From Pycnococcus provasolii (lineage: Eukaryota > Chlorophyta > Pseudoscourfieldiophyceae > Pseudoscourfieldiales): 64,000 nt of DNA. The notes under the pieces are model-generated. The model was not told the origin of the DNA and searched no databases. It saw only the letters and a program-made list of their open reading frames with translations. Shown one piece after another: positions 54,640-63,730 of the stretch. The position numbers were made by a program, and so were the translations under genes. The stretch spans positions 248,001 through 312,000 of the forward strand of contig CP150554.1 in NCBI GenBank assembly GCA_049487715.1, given 5' to 3'. How positions within the stretch are numbered: position 1 is the first letter of the stretch; each line of letters opens with the position of its first letter.

Positions 54640-55665
54640 ATGATGGCGTCCAATGACTTGCCCTCTACGTTCTGTGCTGCTCCTTCCGTGTTCATCTGGC
54701 CACGCCGGTTCCTGCTCTCTCCAGAGGACTCTCGTATTCTGACTCGTGTTCACGTCCTTCATAGCGCGCACGCCAAGAGAACCGCTACAGTCGCTCATCC
54801 AGACTCCGGGCATGGAAAGGTAAAACAGGGACGCGTGCTTGTTTCGTACGAAGACGGAGAAGAATGCGATGTCGTGAAAATTGCACGCCTTGTACCCGCC
54901 ATCGACGAACGGGACGCCAACAACCTGCCTCTCGTCGTCATATGTCCAGACACGCGCACATTCAGACACCTCGCACAAGCATTCGCGCAGAAGGATGACC
55001 GTATCTTGGAAATCGGATCGTCGTGGGGCGTCGCAACCAACATCATTCACCAGCAGGGCGCATGGGTGCTTGGCGTGGACTCGTCCGCCGAGGGAATCGA
55101 GGCTTCCAGGAAGAAGTACCCGGACTGCCAGTTTGAGCTTCTTGACTGTCTTCAGGACATGCACAGGCTCAAAGCGCTTGCAGATAAGCACTCTTGCAAC
55201 AAGGTATGCGTCGACGTCGGAGGCGACCGCTCCCTCGATGTTCTGGCTATGCTATTGCCGTTTGTTGAACAGGAGATGAAGCCGGACGTTTGTGTCGTGA
55301 AGTGCGAGGAGATGCACGCCCACGCCGTCGAGCACGGCCGACTATCTCATCCGGAGTACGCAGAGCACTTCCTCGAGAAGCTTCCTCACGCCGACGAATG
55401 GCGTGCAAAGCTTGCCGCGGAGGCGCGCTCGCGCATCCAGCTGACAACTGGCAGTCGAACCAACTTCACACTACACCCCCGTCGTTTTCCTGCGAAATTC
55501 TCTCCCGACGGACTTCTCATCTGCCGCTACCACAACTACGCGACATGCAAGAAGCTCGAGAGGTGCGATTACGACCATCGGCACTGCAATGTGTGTTTGC
55601 TTGCGGGGCACAAGGCGACGCAGTGTCCTGCGGAGACGTACTTCGGAAGAGGTGGCATTCACTGA
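54640..55665 (+). CDS. SAM-dependent methyltransferase with CCCH finger and CCHC knuckle
   Basis: 341 residues from the first of two ATGs (54640). The N-terminal ~100 residues are unfamiliar. A class I methyltransferase core follows: motif I RILEIGSSWGVATN (about 126-139), acidic motif II VLGVDSSAEG and the post-motif KVCVDVGGDRS. The C-terminus carries C-x7-C-x5-C-x3-H (about 295-314, CRYHNYATCKKLERCDYDH) and then C-x2-C-x4-H-x4-C (about 316-329, CNVCLLAGHKATQC). Both are RNA-binding zinc modules, so an RNA substrate is inferred. The longer upstream frame overlaps the MFS leader and was excluded. TGTAA is at 55702-55706. Confidence 0.8.
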   Translation: MMASNDLPSTFCAAPSVFIWPRRFLLSPEDSRILTRVHVLHSAHAKRTATVAHPDSGHGKVKQGRVLVSYEDGEECDVVKIARLVPAIDERDANNLPLVVICPDTRTFRHLAQAFAQKDDRILEIGSSWGVATNIIHQQGAWVLGVDSSAEGIEASRKKYPDCQFELLDCLQDMHRLKALADKHSCNKVCVDVGGDRSLDVLAMLLPFVEQEMKPDVCVVKCEEMHAHAVEHGRLSHPEYAEHFLEKLPHADEWRAKLAAEARSRIQLTTGSRTNFTLHPRRFPAKFSPDGLLICRYHNYATCKKLERCDYDHRHCNVCLLAGHKATQCPAETYFGRGGIH

Positions 55666-55870
55666 TAACACTAACCTTACAGTAATAATAAAATTTTAAG
55701 TTGTAACAATTGTAGAAATATCTTGGGAAACAAAACCCCGAAACAGTTTCCGCCTCAAACTCCGAATAGGAAATCTCATCCCATATCTTATTATCTTTCT
55801 CGTTTTTTTAACACACTCATCCCGTACCATTCCGTTCCTCGAGGCTCTCTTCTCTCGCTCGTGTGTCTCG

Positions 55871-57409
55871 ATGTCCGTCTCCTCTCCTCGTGCTCGCTCT
55901 TCCGTATCTGCTGTATCTATCAGCTCTCGCTCAAGCCGGCATCCGTGCTCGTCAGCTCGTTTGTCAGCTCCTTATTTAGTTTCAGCTCGTCGTTCTTGTA
56001 GATTTTCATTTCGTTCGTCCGCGTCGTCGTCATCGTCCGCGTCAAAAGCATCAGCATCAGCATCAGGAGATTCTTCTTCCTTGGTCGCGCCTGTCGTCGC
56101 GCCAACGCCACGGGTCGTCGCACGAGGTGGAGGTGATGATGATGGTGGCCTGTTGCCGCTCCCGCTGATTGACGCCGAGAAATACAGACACGTAAGCCCG
56201 GGCGTGTGCGACGCGTGCGCAAGCGATGCAGACATACGCGCGGCGTGGGCGCAACTGCTCATCGACCAAATACCCGCGCACCAGGTGCAGGCAAGGAGGA
56301 GCGAACAGGCGAACGTCGGTGGTGTCACGTATGAGGCGTACGAGCGCTTCGAGCAGGCGTACCACTCCTGGCTCGAGGACATGAAGCAGCCTGACTGGCA
56401 TCCCGCGTCCGGAGAGGCGCCGACACTGCTTTGGATGGTTCGCGAAAAGGAAAGGCTCGTGCGCGAATACGGGTGCGGTGACGTGTTTGCCGCCATGAAG
56501 GACGAGGAGGGACAAGTCGCACTCGCGTTATACCCTGAGTTGTGCGCTGAACTTGACGGAAAATCCGAGCTGGCGCTATCGCCAGACGGCGTGCCCGCAG
56601 TTCTCGAACTCGCACTTGCGTGCTGCCTGGCAGGGAACCTCTTCGACGCTGGCGCGGCTTGGCTGATTGCCAGCGAGGCGAACTGTGTGGACGACGAGTG
56701 CGAGGTGGACTTGGACAGTGATGGTGAGCCTGGACTCTTGCTGAACAACGCCAAGGTGGCAGATACATTTCGCGCCGCCCGTGCGTTCTGCGAGCGCGAT
56801 GGAGGCTGGCACTACGATGACGCTGCCGCACTTTCATCGCGACTGACGGCGAAAGATGGTAGCGGTCGTCCCATTCGACGTGCGGTCGTCTTCTGCGACA
56901 ACGCAGGCGCTGATACGATGGGAATGGTACTGCTCGCACGTACGATTCTGCAAATGATGGGTGACGATGCCATGGTGGCACTCACGGCAAATTCAAGTCC
57001 CGCGCTGAACGACGTGACGTTCGCGGAGCTCGAAGCCTTCGTTGATGAGGCGCGTCGCGCCGACGCCGTCGTGGACGACATGCTGCAATCTGGCCGGCTT
57101 GTGCTTCTTCCGAGCGGACAGGACTCCACGCTTCTCGATCTTGGCAGCATCTCGAACGAGCTGCACGCGTGGGTCACATCAGAGCTCGACATAGTTACTT
57201 CGCACGACGAATGGCTGATCGTGCTTGACGGCATGGGCAGAAGCCTTGAGAGCAATTTTCAGGCGTACGAGTATGTGACGCAAGGCACGAGCGTGTTGAC
57301 CCTCGCAATGATTAAGAGTGAGATCAACGCCCGGCGTTTGGAGGCGAACGTGAAGGACTGCGTCGTGAGATTAAGGACGGGTGAAAGACAACTTAAGAAT
57401 ACTTCTTAA
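55871..57409 (+). CDS. DUF89 metal-dependent phosphatase (plant/PANK4-type), plastid-type leader
   Basis: 512 residues. The first ~75 residues are Ser/Arg-rich and fit a plastid transit peptide. The DUF89 (ARMT1-like) fold follows: WAQLLIDQIPAH near 125, LELALACCLAGNLFDAGA, then the metal site AVVFCDNAGADTMGMVLLAR, TANSSPALNDVT and SGQDSTLLDLGSISNEL with WLIVLDGMGRSLESNF. The Asp-Asn pair and the DG(M)GR segment are the active-site features. Plant members with this layout are linked to phosphopantetheine or sugar-phosphate damage control. The start is the ATG at 55871. Confidence 0.85.
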   Translation: MSVSSPRARSSVSAVSISSRSSRHPCSSARLSAPYLVSARRSCRFSFRSSASSSSSASKASASASGDSSSLVAPVVAPTPRVVARGGGDDDGGLLPLPLIDAEKYRHVSPGVCDACASDADIRAAWAQLLIDQIPAHQVQARRSEQANVGGVTYEAYERFEQAYHSWLEDMKQPDWHPASGEAPTLLWMVREKERLVREYGCGDVFAAMKDEEGQVALALYPELCAELDGKSELALSPDGVPAVLELALACCLAGNLFDAGAAWLIASEANCVDDECEVDLDSDGEPGLLLNNAKVADTFRAARAFCERDGGWHYDDAAALSSRLTAKDGSGRPIRRAVVFCDNAGADTMGMVLLARTILQMMGDDAMVALTANSSPALNDVTFAELEAFVDEARRADAVVDDMLQSGRLVLLPSGQDSTLLDLGSISNELHAWVTSELDIVTSHDEWLIVLDGMGRSLESNFQAYEYVTQGTSVLTLAMIKSEINARRLEANVKDCVVRLRTGERQLKNTS

Positions 57410-57835
57410 AGTACGATAGTAGTACTACTGTATTATTCATGAGCCACGGCAAATGTTTTTGTCGTCGCTCAAAATTTTGTCAAAAAATGGTCAAAAAAAT
57501 CGGCGATTTGCTTGTCGATTATCCTTTGCTTTGAATCTTTGATTGTCCTGGGCTTTGCTTTGATTGTCGATTATCCTTTGCTTGTACTAACGTAAGCACT
57601 ACCTCAATGAGTTGGAGCGTAATGCTGCACTGTATGAACAGCGATGATGATGATGATGAGATTGTTGTGCTGCCGACGCCGCCGATATGGGCATCCATAT
57701 CATTGTCGGTTGCGGCGCGTGCGGCGGTGGGATGAAAAGTTAAAAACGGCCCCGCGAATTCCAATTGGGGGTTCCATCTGGACGAATGCGTTCGGTGAAT
57801 TCCTTCGGGGGGAACAGTTCTGGCATGTTCCTAGC
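57410..57835. promoter_or_regulatory. Upstream region of TAF1B-like gene with a repeated 20-mer
   Basis: 426 bp. A 20-bp sequence beginning TTGTCGATTATCC occurs at 57512-57531 and 57564-57583 (period 52). A GATGAT run is at about 57642-57660. No gene is supported. Confidence 0.4.
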
Positions 57836-60040
57836 ATGGCCGTCTGCCTCGTCTGCCGCTCTCTTGAATTCGTCGACGCCGACTTCGGACTCGTGTGCGT
57901 GTCATGCGGAAACCCACTCGACGACGTGCAGACACAAACGCAGACGTTCGCAAGAGCAGGCACGTTCGGTGCATCTCTCGCGCTCGCCAACGACGACGCG
58001 TACGACGCCGGGTTTGCTGGTGGTCCGGGCTCGCAGAGACGTGCCAAGGGCAAGGGTCCTGCTCTGCAGCTCTCTCAGCCAATGAGAGACGAGCTGGCGT
58101 TGCAGGGCGCGGTCGTTCTTGACGAAGGCGTGGCCGATGCGAGCCAGGCGACTCGAATAAGTAGAGCTATTCGTGCGCAAGAACGCAAACAGCAGGAGAT
58201 GTGCGACGCCAACAGAGCGCGTGATGCGTACGTCAAGGTGCTAACCGTGCTGGTGCGCGCGATTGCGCGTAAGCCTTGCCGTTTTTCAGGTATCGACCAG
58301 GATGACGACGACGACCACGACGACGACGGACCGTCGAGCACCAAGAAAAAGAAGCAGAAGAGGGATGACGACGAAGAGATGAAAAAGAAGCAGAAGAGGG
58401 TTGAGAAGAAGAGCGCTGGTATCGCGGACGACGCTGAGGCAGTTTGGCAGGCATACTTATCGAAGCACACGCCGGAGATGTTAGCTGTCGAACCTCTTCC
58501 CATCACCGAGGTGCGTGTCCAATTAACCAAGGCCCTGTCCGCGTGGTGCGCTGTCAGCGCTGTTCTCTGCGCGCACTGGATGCGCAACATCCCAATTTTG
58601 GCCGCTGATGTGCAAGCTGCACTCGCTGACGGGACTTTGCCGTGGATAAGCGAGGTTGACGAGAGCCTTCGTTCGCTAGACTCCGCGAGGAGGCACGGGC
58701 TCGATGACGTACGCAGAAATATGGATGACTTGCCGATAGTCTCCCGCGATGGCGTCTCGACATTCGCTCAGTTCGCTACAATCGTCTACTATCAAAGCGA
58801 TAGTCAAGATGAACGCAACATGTTCATTGAGAGAAATGCGATGAGAATGCTCCCCGAGGGAGCTGTCCCGCCGTATCGGCAGCTACTTCATCGGATTATC
58901 AAGCTTGCGACGCTTCCTCCCGAGCTTTACGCAGTTTGTGACCGCCTGCTTAGCATGCTAATACCTCATGTGAGCGATCTAGGATTTCGCAAGAAAACCG
59001 ACCGTGCGAGCAAATCTCGCGAGAATGGCGTGTCAAGAAGTTCGCAAGAGATTGCGGAGCTGTTTTGTCACAATCGCGATGGAGGGAAGTGTGACACGCT
59101 GCTCTTCGATCGCCCACGCCTGCTCATCGGCGCTATTATTGTCACTGCGGCACGACTCTCGTTTGCAAGCCTGCACTACAAAGGATTGTTATCTTGGGAG
59201 CTTCCAGAGCATGTGCAGGTTGGCAACTCGTTTCGCATCGTCACGCCGTCTCTTGCCAAGCAGCTGCTGTCGGATGGAGATTGGCACCAGTGGTACCGCA
59301 AGTTTTTGGCTCAGGTAAACAACGTCGCGGGCTTGCCAACGAGCTCGCTTGAGCGCTTGGGCGCAGACTGTGTGACCATGATAGTGGCGAGAGCTAGACG
59401 CAAAGTCCCGGCTTTTGACGCAGAGAAAATGAAATTGGTGCCGACGTATGGATCGCGCGAAGAAGATGATGAGGCGGCCAAGGTGGTGCATAGCGCTCTC
59501 GCCACCCTGCGACATCCACCAGCACCGCAACACTTACCCAGCATGAAGACTCCGCCGCCGCCGCCGCCGCCGCCTGGGGCTGCTAAGCAAACCTTCGTAC
59601 AACCACGGCCACAAAAGAAAAGGATTAATGGGGGAACGGCGGAGGAACGTACCAATTCTTCCCCTTTCGCCTTGTTTCCAATGAAGAAAAGGACGTACGA
59701 ACGACGCTCGAAGGTGCATGAAAATAAGGAACTATGGATGCCAAACCAGGACCATGATTTTGCATTACAACAAGAATCGCCCGCGGAGCGGTACGATGCG
59801 TGGAACGTTTCAGTCCAGCGTGGCACACCATACTACCACGTTCTGCGTGCGGTTGGCATTTGTGTCGGCGCGCACGAGTGGGAGCTACACCGGAATGCCG
59901 CTGCCGTGGAGGCGATCTTGCCTTTGGTGCAACTTAAGAAATCTGAGGAAAAATTGGACAATTGCATTCTGCAGAAACGGCAGGTTCGTCTTGACACCTC
60001 GGATGCGGAACTCCGCGAGCGATCGGCGCATCTTCACTAA
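57836..60040 (+). CDS. RNA polymerase I initiation factor, TAF1B/Rrn7-like
   Basis: 734 residues from the ATG at 57836. A TFIIB-like zinc ribbon sits at the N-terminus (CLVC...CVSC, about 4-24). A charged linker (Asp/Lys-rich, about 150-190) precedes helical cyclin-like parts (LLHRIIKLATLPPELYAVCD, LLIGAIIVTAARLSFASLHY) that include GLLSWELPEHV. Zinc ribbon plus degenerate cyclin folds is the layout of TAF1B/Rrn7, the TFIIB-related factor that recruits RNA polymerase I to rDNA promoters. A Pro run (about 59551-59575) and a basic tail follow. BRF or plastid alternatives seem less likely. TGTAA is at 60059-60063. Confidence 0.6.
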   Translation: MAVCLVCRSLEFVDADFGLVCVSCGNPLDDVQTQTQTFARAGTFGASLALANDDAYDAGFAGGPGSQRRAKGKGPALQLSQPMRDELALQGAVVLDEGVADASQATRISRAIRAQERKQQEMCDANRARDAYVKVLTVLVRAIARKPCRFSGIDQDDDDDHDDDGPSSTKKKKQKRDDDEEMKKKQKRVEKKSAGIADDAEAVWQAYLSKHTPEMLAVEPLPITEVRVQLTKALSAWCAVSAVLCAHWMRNIPILAADVQAALADGTLPWISEVDESLRSLDSARRHGLDDVRRNMDDLPIVSRDGVSTFAQFATIVYYQSDSQDERNMFIERNAMRMLPEGAVPPYRQLLHRIIKLATLPPELYAVCDRLLSMLIPHVSDLGFRKKTDRASKSRENGVSRSSQEIAELFCHNRDGGKCDTLLFDRPRLLIGAIIVTAARLSFASLHYKGLLSWELPEHVQVGNSFRIVTPSLAKQLLSDGDWHQWYRKFLAQVNNVAGLPTSSLERLGADCVTMIVARARRKVPAFDAEKMKLVPTYGSREEDDEAAKVVHSALATLRHPPAPQHLPSMKTPPPPPPPPGAAKQTFVQPRPQKKRINGGTAEERTNSSPFALFPMKKRTYERRSKVHENKELWMPNQDHDFALQQESPAERYDAWNVSVQRGTPYYHVLRAVGICVGAHEWELHRNAAAVEAILPLVQLKKSEEKLDNCILQKRQVRLDTSDAELRERSAHLH

Positions 60041-60210
60041 TAGTTTGTATACAGTGTGTGTAAAGTACATGATCAAGACAGCTTCATTCCCTAAAATAGG
60101 ACTCCTTTGGATGATACTAGTCCGTCATCGTGTTGATGCACGCACGCGGTTGGTGGCGACGGCGAGGACAACAACGACAACAAGCTCAAGTGGAGCTCTG
60201 GGAATATTCT

Positions 60211-60286
60211 GAATGGTGAATGTGAATGGTGTGAATGAACGACATTTGGACAGAGTTACTCGCATTTTATTACTGAATGAGCAAGC
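60211..60286. repeat. 3'-flank repeat, copy B
   Basis: Starts GAATGGTGAAT, contains GTGTGAATGAACGAC and TATTACTGAATGAG, and abuts the stop of the minus-strand CARS gene. It partly matches 45158-45240. Confidence 0.5.
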
Positions 60287-62188
60287 TCAGGCTTCACCTG
60301 TCCTTGGCACCGGACGCCAAGCGGGCGAGCCATCTTCCTCCTTCTTGCCGTCTTGCAATGAAATGCCAAGTTTTGCGAGCTCGTCGCGCAAGCGATCTGA
60401 CTCGGCGTAATCCTTGTTCTTCCGCGCCTCTTCTCGTGCAGACAATCGTTCGGAGAGGTCCCCCTCTGTGAGACCGGCTCGCTGAAGCGCCGCAGCTTTG
60501 TATTCAATAAGGCTCGAGCGATGGCCCTCCGCCGCATCAGACCCGCCCCAGACGAATCCCAGTCGATCGAATGTGTCGTACGCTGCCGCAAGCAGTGCCT
60601 CAAGAGCAGCCTGTCGCCCCTTCATCTTGCGGCCCGCCTTGGTTTGGCAGATGTCATTGATCGCCTTAAGAATTGGCACCGCCGCGGCACATACCATCGG
60701 CGTGTTAAGGTCATCCTCCATCGCCTTGTCGCACGCTTCGCGAGCCGTTGCTGCAATGGCCAGCTGCTCCTTTGGGTTCGCCTTTTTGTCGTCGCCTCCC
60801 GCCTCAATCGTGGCGGCGAGGGCGAGCTCGCCATCGAGCAGCGTGGACCGTGTGTAGTACAGCGTATCGCACGACATCTCCAGCGCGGTGTCGGAGTAGC
60901 TCACGTCGGTACGGTACTGTGCCGAAGCTAGCAAGTGCCGCAGTGCATCCGGCGGGTAACGCTCGAAGACGTCTCGGATTGTGAAAAAGTTACCCAAGCT
61001 CTTGCTCATTTTCTCGTTGTCAATATTGACGAAGCCGTTGTGCACCCAGTATCTTGCGTACGAGTCTGGCTCGGATGCCGCCGAGGGGTCGTCACACTGG
61101 CAGCGGCCCTGTCCAGCGCGTGCCTGCGCGAGCTCATTTTCGTGGTGTGGAAACTGCAGGTCGCGCCCACCACCGTGTATGTCGATCGGAAAGCCGCCGA
61201 ATGTCTTTTTTATCATTGCTGTGCACTCTATGTGCCATCCTGGTCTCCCGAGACCCCACGGGCTGTCCCACTTGATGCTGTCGTTCTTGCGCGCACCCTT
61301 CCACAGCGCGAAGTCGAATGGACCACGCTTACGCCCGTCTACCGCGATGCGCTCACCCGCACGGTTGTCTTTGCTCGGGTCGCGGCCACTTAAAGCGCCG
61401 TATCCTGGCAGCGTGTCAACCGCGAAGTACACGTCACCTCCCACGCCGTCGTCGTCGCTCGACGCGGGGTACGCGTGTTCGTTCCCGATCATCGTCTCAA
61501 TAAACTCAATCATCTCTGGGATGTGCTCGGTGGCGCGCGGTTCCTGGTGTGGTCGCAGGCACGAGAGCTTATCCATGTCCTCGTGGAAGGCTCTCGAAAA
61601 CTCCGCCGCGAGCGCCACCGGCTCACCGAGCGGGTCGTTCGGGTCTCTCTCTCTGATCTCGTCCGCCCTCTTGATGATTTTGTCGTCAACGTCCGTGAAG
61701 TTGCGCACGTACGTGACGTCGTATCCGAGCCGCGTGAGGTGTCGATACAGCACGTCGTAGCAGACGTACGCGCGCGCGTGTCCGATGTGGCTGTAGTCGT
61801 ACGCGGTGATTCCGCACACGTACATGGTGACTTTATTTTGCATGCCCGGCCTCGGCAGGAACGGCTGTTTTGTGCGCGCCATGGTGTTGTAGAGCTGGAA
61901 CGCGGGCGCGGTGTCTCGGTTGAACGCCTCGCTCCTAGTTGAAGAAGATGTGGAGGTGGTGGAAGAAGTGGTTGACAAGGCTGATGATGCGGCAGCAGGA
62001 GGAGGAACCACCAAGCGGCGTGGTTTGAAAGAGAGTCGTCGCGAAAGGGATGACAAACCTCCTCTGCTGCGAGAGGACGGATGATACGGGGCATATGACG
62101 ACAACAACCTCGATGCAGATGTCGTCTGCATGGATCCACGAGTGTATCCTGCACTGAATCCACCGAAGCACGACGACGAAGGAAGCAT
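60287..62188 (-). CDS. Cysteinyl-tRNA synthetase, organellar
   Basis: 633 residues from the ATG at 62188. The N-terminal ~100 residues are Ser/Arg-rich, a presequence for mitochondrion and/or plastid. The class Ia core has MYVCGITAYDYSHIGHARAY (HIGH motif and first zinc Cys), NFTDVDDKIIKRA, GWHIECTAM (zinc Cys), FPHHENELAQ (zinc His/Glu) and the KMSKS loop KMSKSLGNFFTIRD. The C-terminal anticodon-binding domain ends with LSAREEARKNKDYAESDRLR. It charges tRNA-Cys and follows the bacterial-type length. The 3' flank carries repeat copy B. Confidence 0.95.
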   Translation of the reverse strand: MLPSSSCFGGFSAGYTRGSMQTTSASRLLSSYAPYHPSSRSRGGLSSLSRRLSFKPRRLVVPPPAAASSALSTTSSTTSTSSSTRSEAFNRDTAPAFQLYNTMARTKQPFLPRPGMQNKVTMYVCGITAYDYSHIGHARAYVCYDVLYRHLTRLGYDVTYVRNFTDVDDKIIKRADEIRERDPNDPLGEPVALAAEFSRAFHEDMDKLSCLRPHQEPRATEHIPEMIEFIETMIGNEHAYPASSDDDGVGGDVYFAVDTLPGYGALSGRDPSKDNRAGERIAVDGRKRGPFDFALWKGARKNDSIKWDSPWGLGRPGWHIECTAMIKKTFGGFPIDIHGGGRDLQFPHHENELAQARAGQGRCQCDDPSAASEPDSYARYWVHNGFVNIDNEKMSKSLGNFFTIRDVFERYPPDALRHLLASAQYRTDVSYSDTALEMSCDTLYYTRSTLLDGELALAATIEAGGDDKKANPKEQLAIAATAREACDKAMEDDLNTPMVCAAAVPILKAINDICQTKAGRKMKGRQAALEALLAAAYDTFDRLGFVWGGSDAAEGHRSSLIEYKAAALQRAGLTEGDLSERLSAREEARKNKDYAESDRLRDELAKLGISLQDGKKEEDGSPAWRPVPRTGEA

Positions 62189-62309
62189 ATTATTGACTTG
62201 ACTTGACGGAGATGAGATTCGACGAATGGCAGCCACAGAAAGTTCCGAATGCGCAAATGGAAATCCCAAAATAACTTAGGGATAAGATTCCTTCCTCTAT
62301 GGGGCGAAC

Positions 62310-62329
62310 GGGTTAGGGTTTAGGGTTAC
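62310..62329. repeat. Short TTAGGG/TTTAGGG run
   Basis: GGGTTAGGGTTTAGGGTTAC, about 120 bp upstream of the CARS start; one unit is the TTTAGGG variant. Confidence 0.8.
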
Positions 62330-62799
62330 GAGAGGTGGGGGGGGAGGAGTCTGGGTTTTGCCCGGGGGGAGCCGGGCAAACTTCTCCTCTGGCTCGTTGG
62401 TCGATGTTTCTCGTTGTCAATCCATGCTCACCTTCTTCAACCAACACCGGATCCCCAGAATGCGCGCAGAGAACTGAGTGGTCTACTGAGTGGTCGACAG
62501 ACCTCCCCAACAGCGCCTGAGTCATCGCCTCGTCCGTCCATCCTCTGACTCGTGCTGCGTCTCATGCTCCGTCGCGGTGGCCGTATGCGTCTTAACACGT
62601 CACTGCAGGTTGGCGATAGAATAGAGAAGATCTTCAACGACGGTCTTGCGTATTATGGCACGCTAATCCGGTTGGTTTAGGTTATCGCACCGGCTGCAAC
62701 CTATTGTCGCTGATCATGCAGCAGGTGGTGCAGGAGCTGGAGGTGGTACACTGGTACAGGAGTCGCAGCAGGGTCTACTGCATGAACAGCGAGGAGGGG

Positions 62800-62841
62800 A
62801 TTGCAAATAACTGCAGCCTCTGAGGCTTGTGGTGCGTGACA
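62800..62841. repeat. 42-bp dispersed repeat, copy 1
   Basis: Identical to 63355-63396. Its core AGCCTC-T-GAGGCT is a perfect inverted repeat with a one-base centre. Confidence 0.9.
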
Positions 62842-62900
62842 GCTGTCGGGGTTTGGTATGGAGTGTTGGGGTTTAAAGGTGTGGGGGAGTCTGGAGCGGT

Positions 62901-62919
62901 GGGTTAGGGTTAGGGTTAC
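62901..62919. repeat. Short TTAGGG run
   Basis: GGGTTAGGGTTAGGGTTAC: two complete TTAGGG units plus flanking partial ones. Confidence 0.85.
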
Positions 62920-63354
62920 AGGAAGTGATGGGTCCCCACGGATAAACCTGACGGTTGTGAGATGTTCAGATGGAGTTTAGGGTTTATGGTTGGATGGGGA
63001 CTCATTCAACAATAGGTCGGAGTTTTCTCTCGACCTATTCTCCCCTTGGAAGAGTCTGGCGCGCCGAGACGCACTCGGGCACGCCCTTCACTTTTACCCC
63101 ATAGTAACCTTCACTCTTCTCTTTTATTTATTTTCCCCCGCGGCGCCATACTTCTTTGACACTTAAAACCTGATCCAAATGGATCTAACGACAGATGGTT
63201 TATGGGGCCCCTTTGGCAATTGCCTCACCTTCCCTGGTTGTCCCCTTCCCGGGTGTCACGGTGGTTGTCTTGTCACTACGGTTTTTCTTGTTTACGTTGT
63301 CTTAAGACACGTAGTTAACAAGTTAGTAACAAGGTTGAATTCTAAGGTTTATTT

Positions 63355-63396
63355 ATTGCAAATAACTGCAGCCTCTGAGGCTTGTGGTGCGTGACA
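63355..63396. repeat. 42-bp dispersed repeat, copy 2
   Basis: Identical to 62800-62841, 555 bp away in the same orientation. Confidence 0.9.
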
Positions 63397-63730
63397 CGTT
63401 TGGTCACTGACGTCTAGACAACGTCTAAGTTGTCCTGCAACAGAGTGCCTAAGCCGCCACGGCATGATGCGGCGGCTGAAGAATCCCAGAGAGAGGAATC
63501 CCAGCCCACCCACCTACCCTTTTTTGTCGACCAAAGGTCAAACGTTACTTCGGGTTTTTAAACATCTTTTTCAGTTTTTCGTCAACCAGTCCAGTTGCCA
63601 GTGGAGTGGGTGAACTCGCCCTCGCCCTCGCCCTTTCTTTGGCCTTATAAAAATAAAATATGAATAACCATTTGTTTGGTCGGGGGAAACGAACTGGAAG
63701 GAAACAAACGTCAAACGGGAAGCCAAACAA

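Larger units (their letters stand above)
62189..63730. other. Gene-poor region with telomere-like runs and dispersed repeats
   Basis: 1.5 kb in which I find no supported gene. It contains TTAGGG-type runs at 62310-62329 and 62901-62919, a 42-bp direct repeat (62800 and 63355), a hairpin-forming pair in each copy, and low-complexity AT-rich stretches. Confidence 0.5.

Noticed and set aside
63179-63394. 71-codon plus-strand frame
   Set aside because: It runs through the 42-bp repeat and has no recognisable features.
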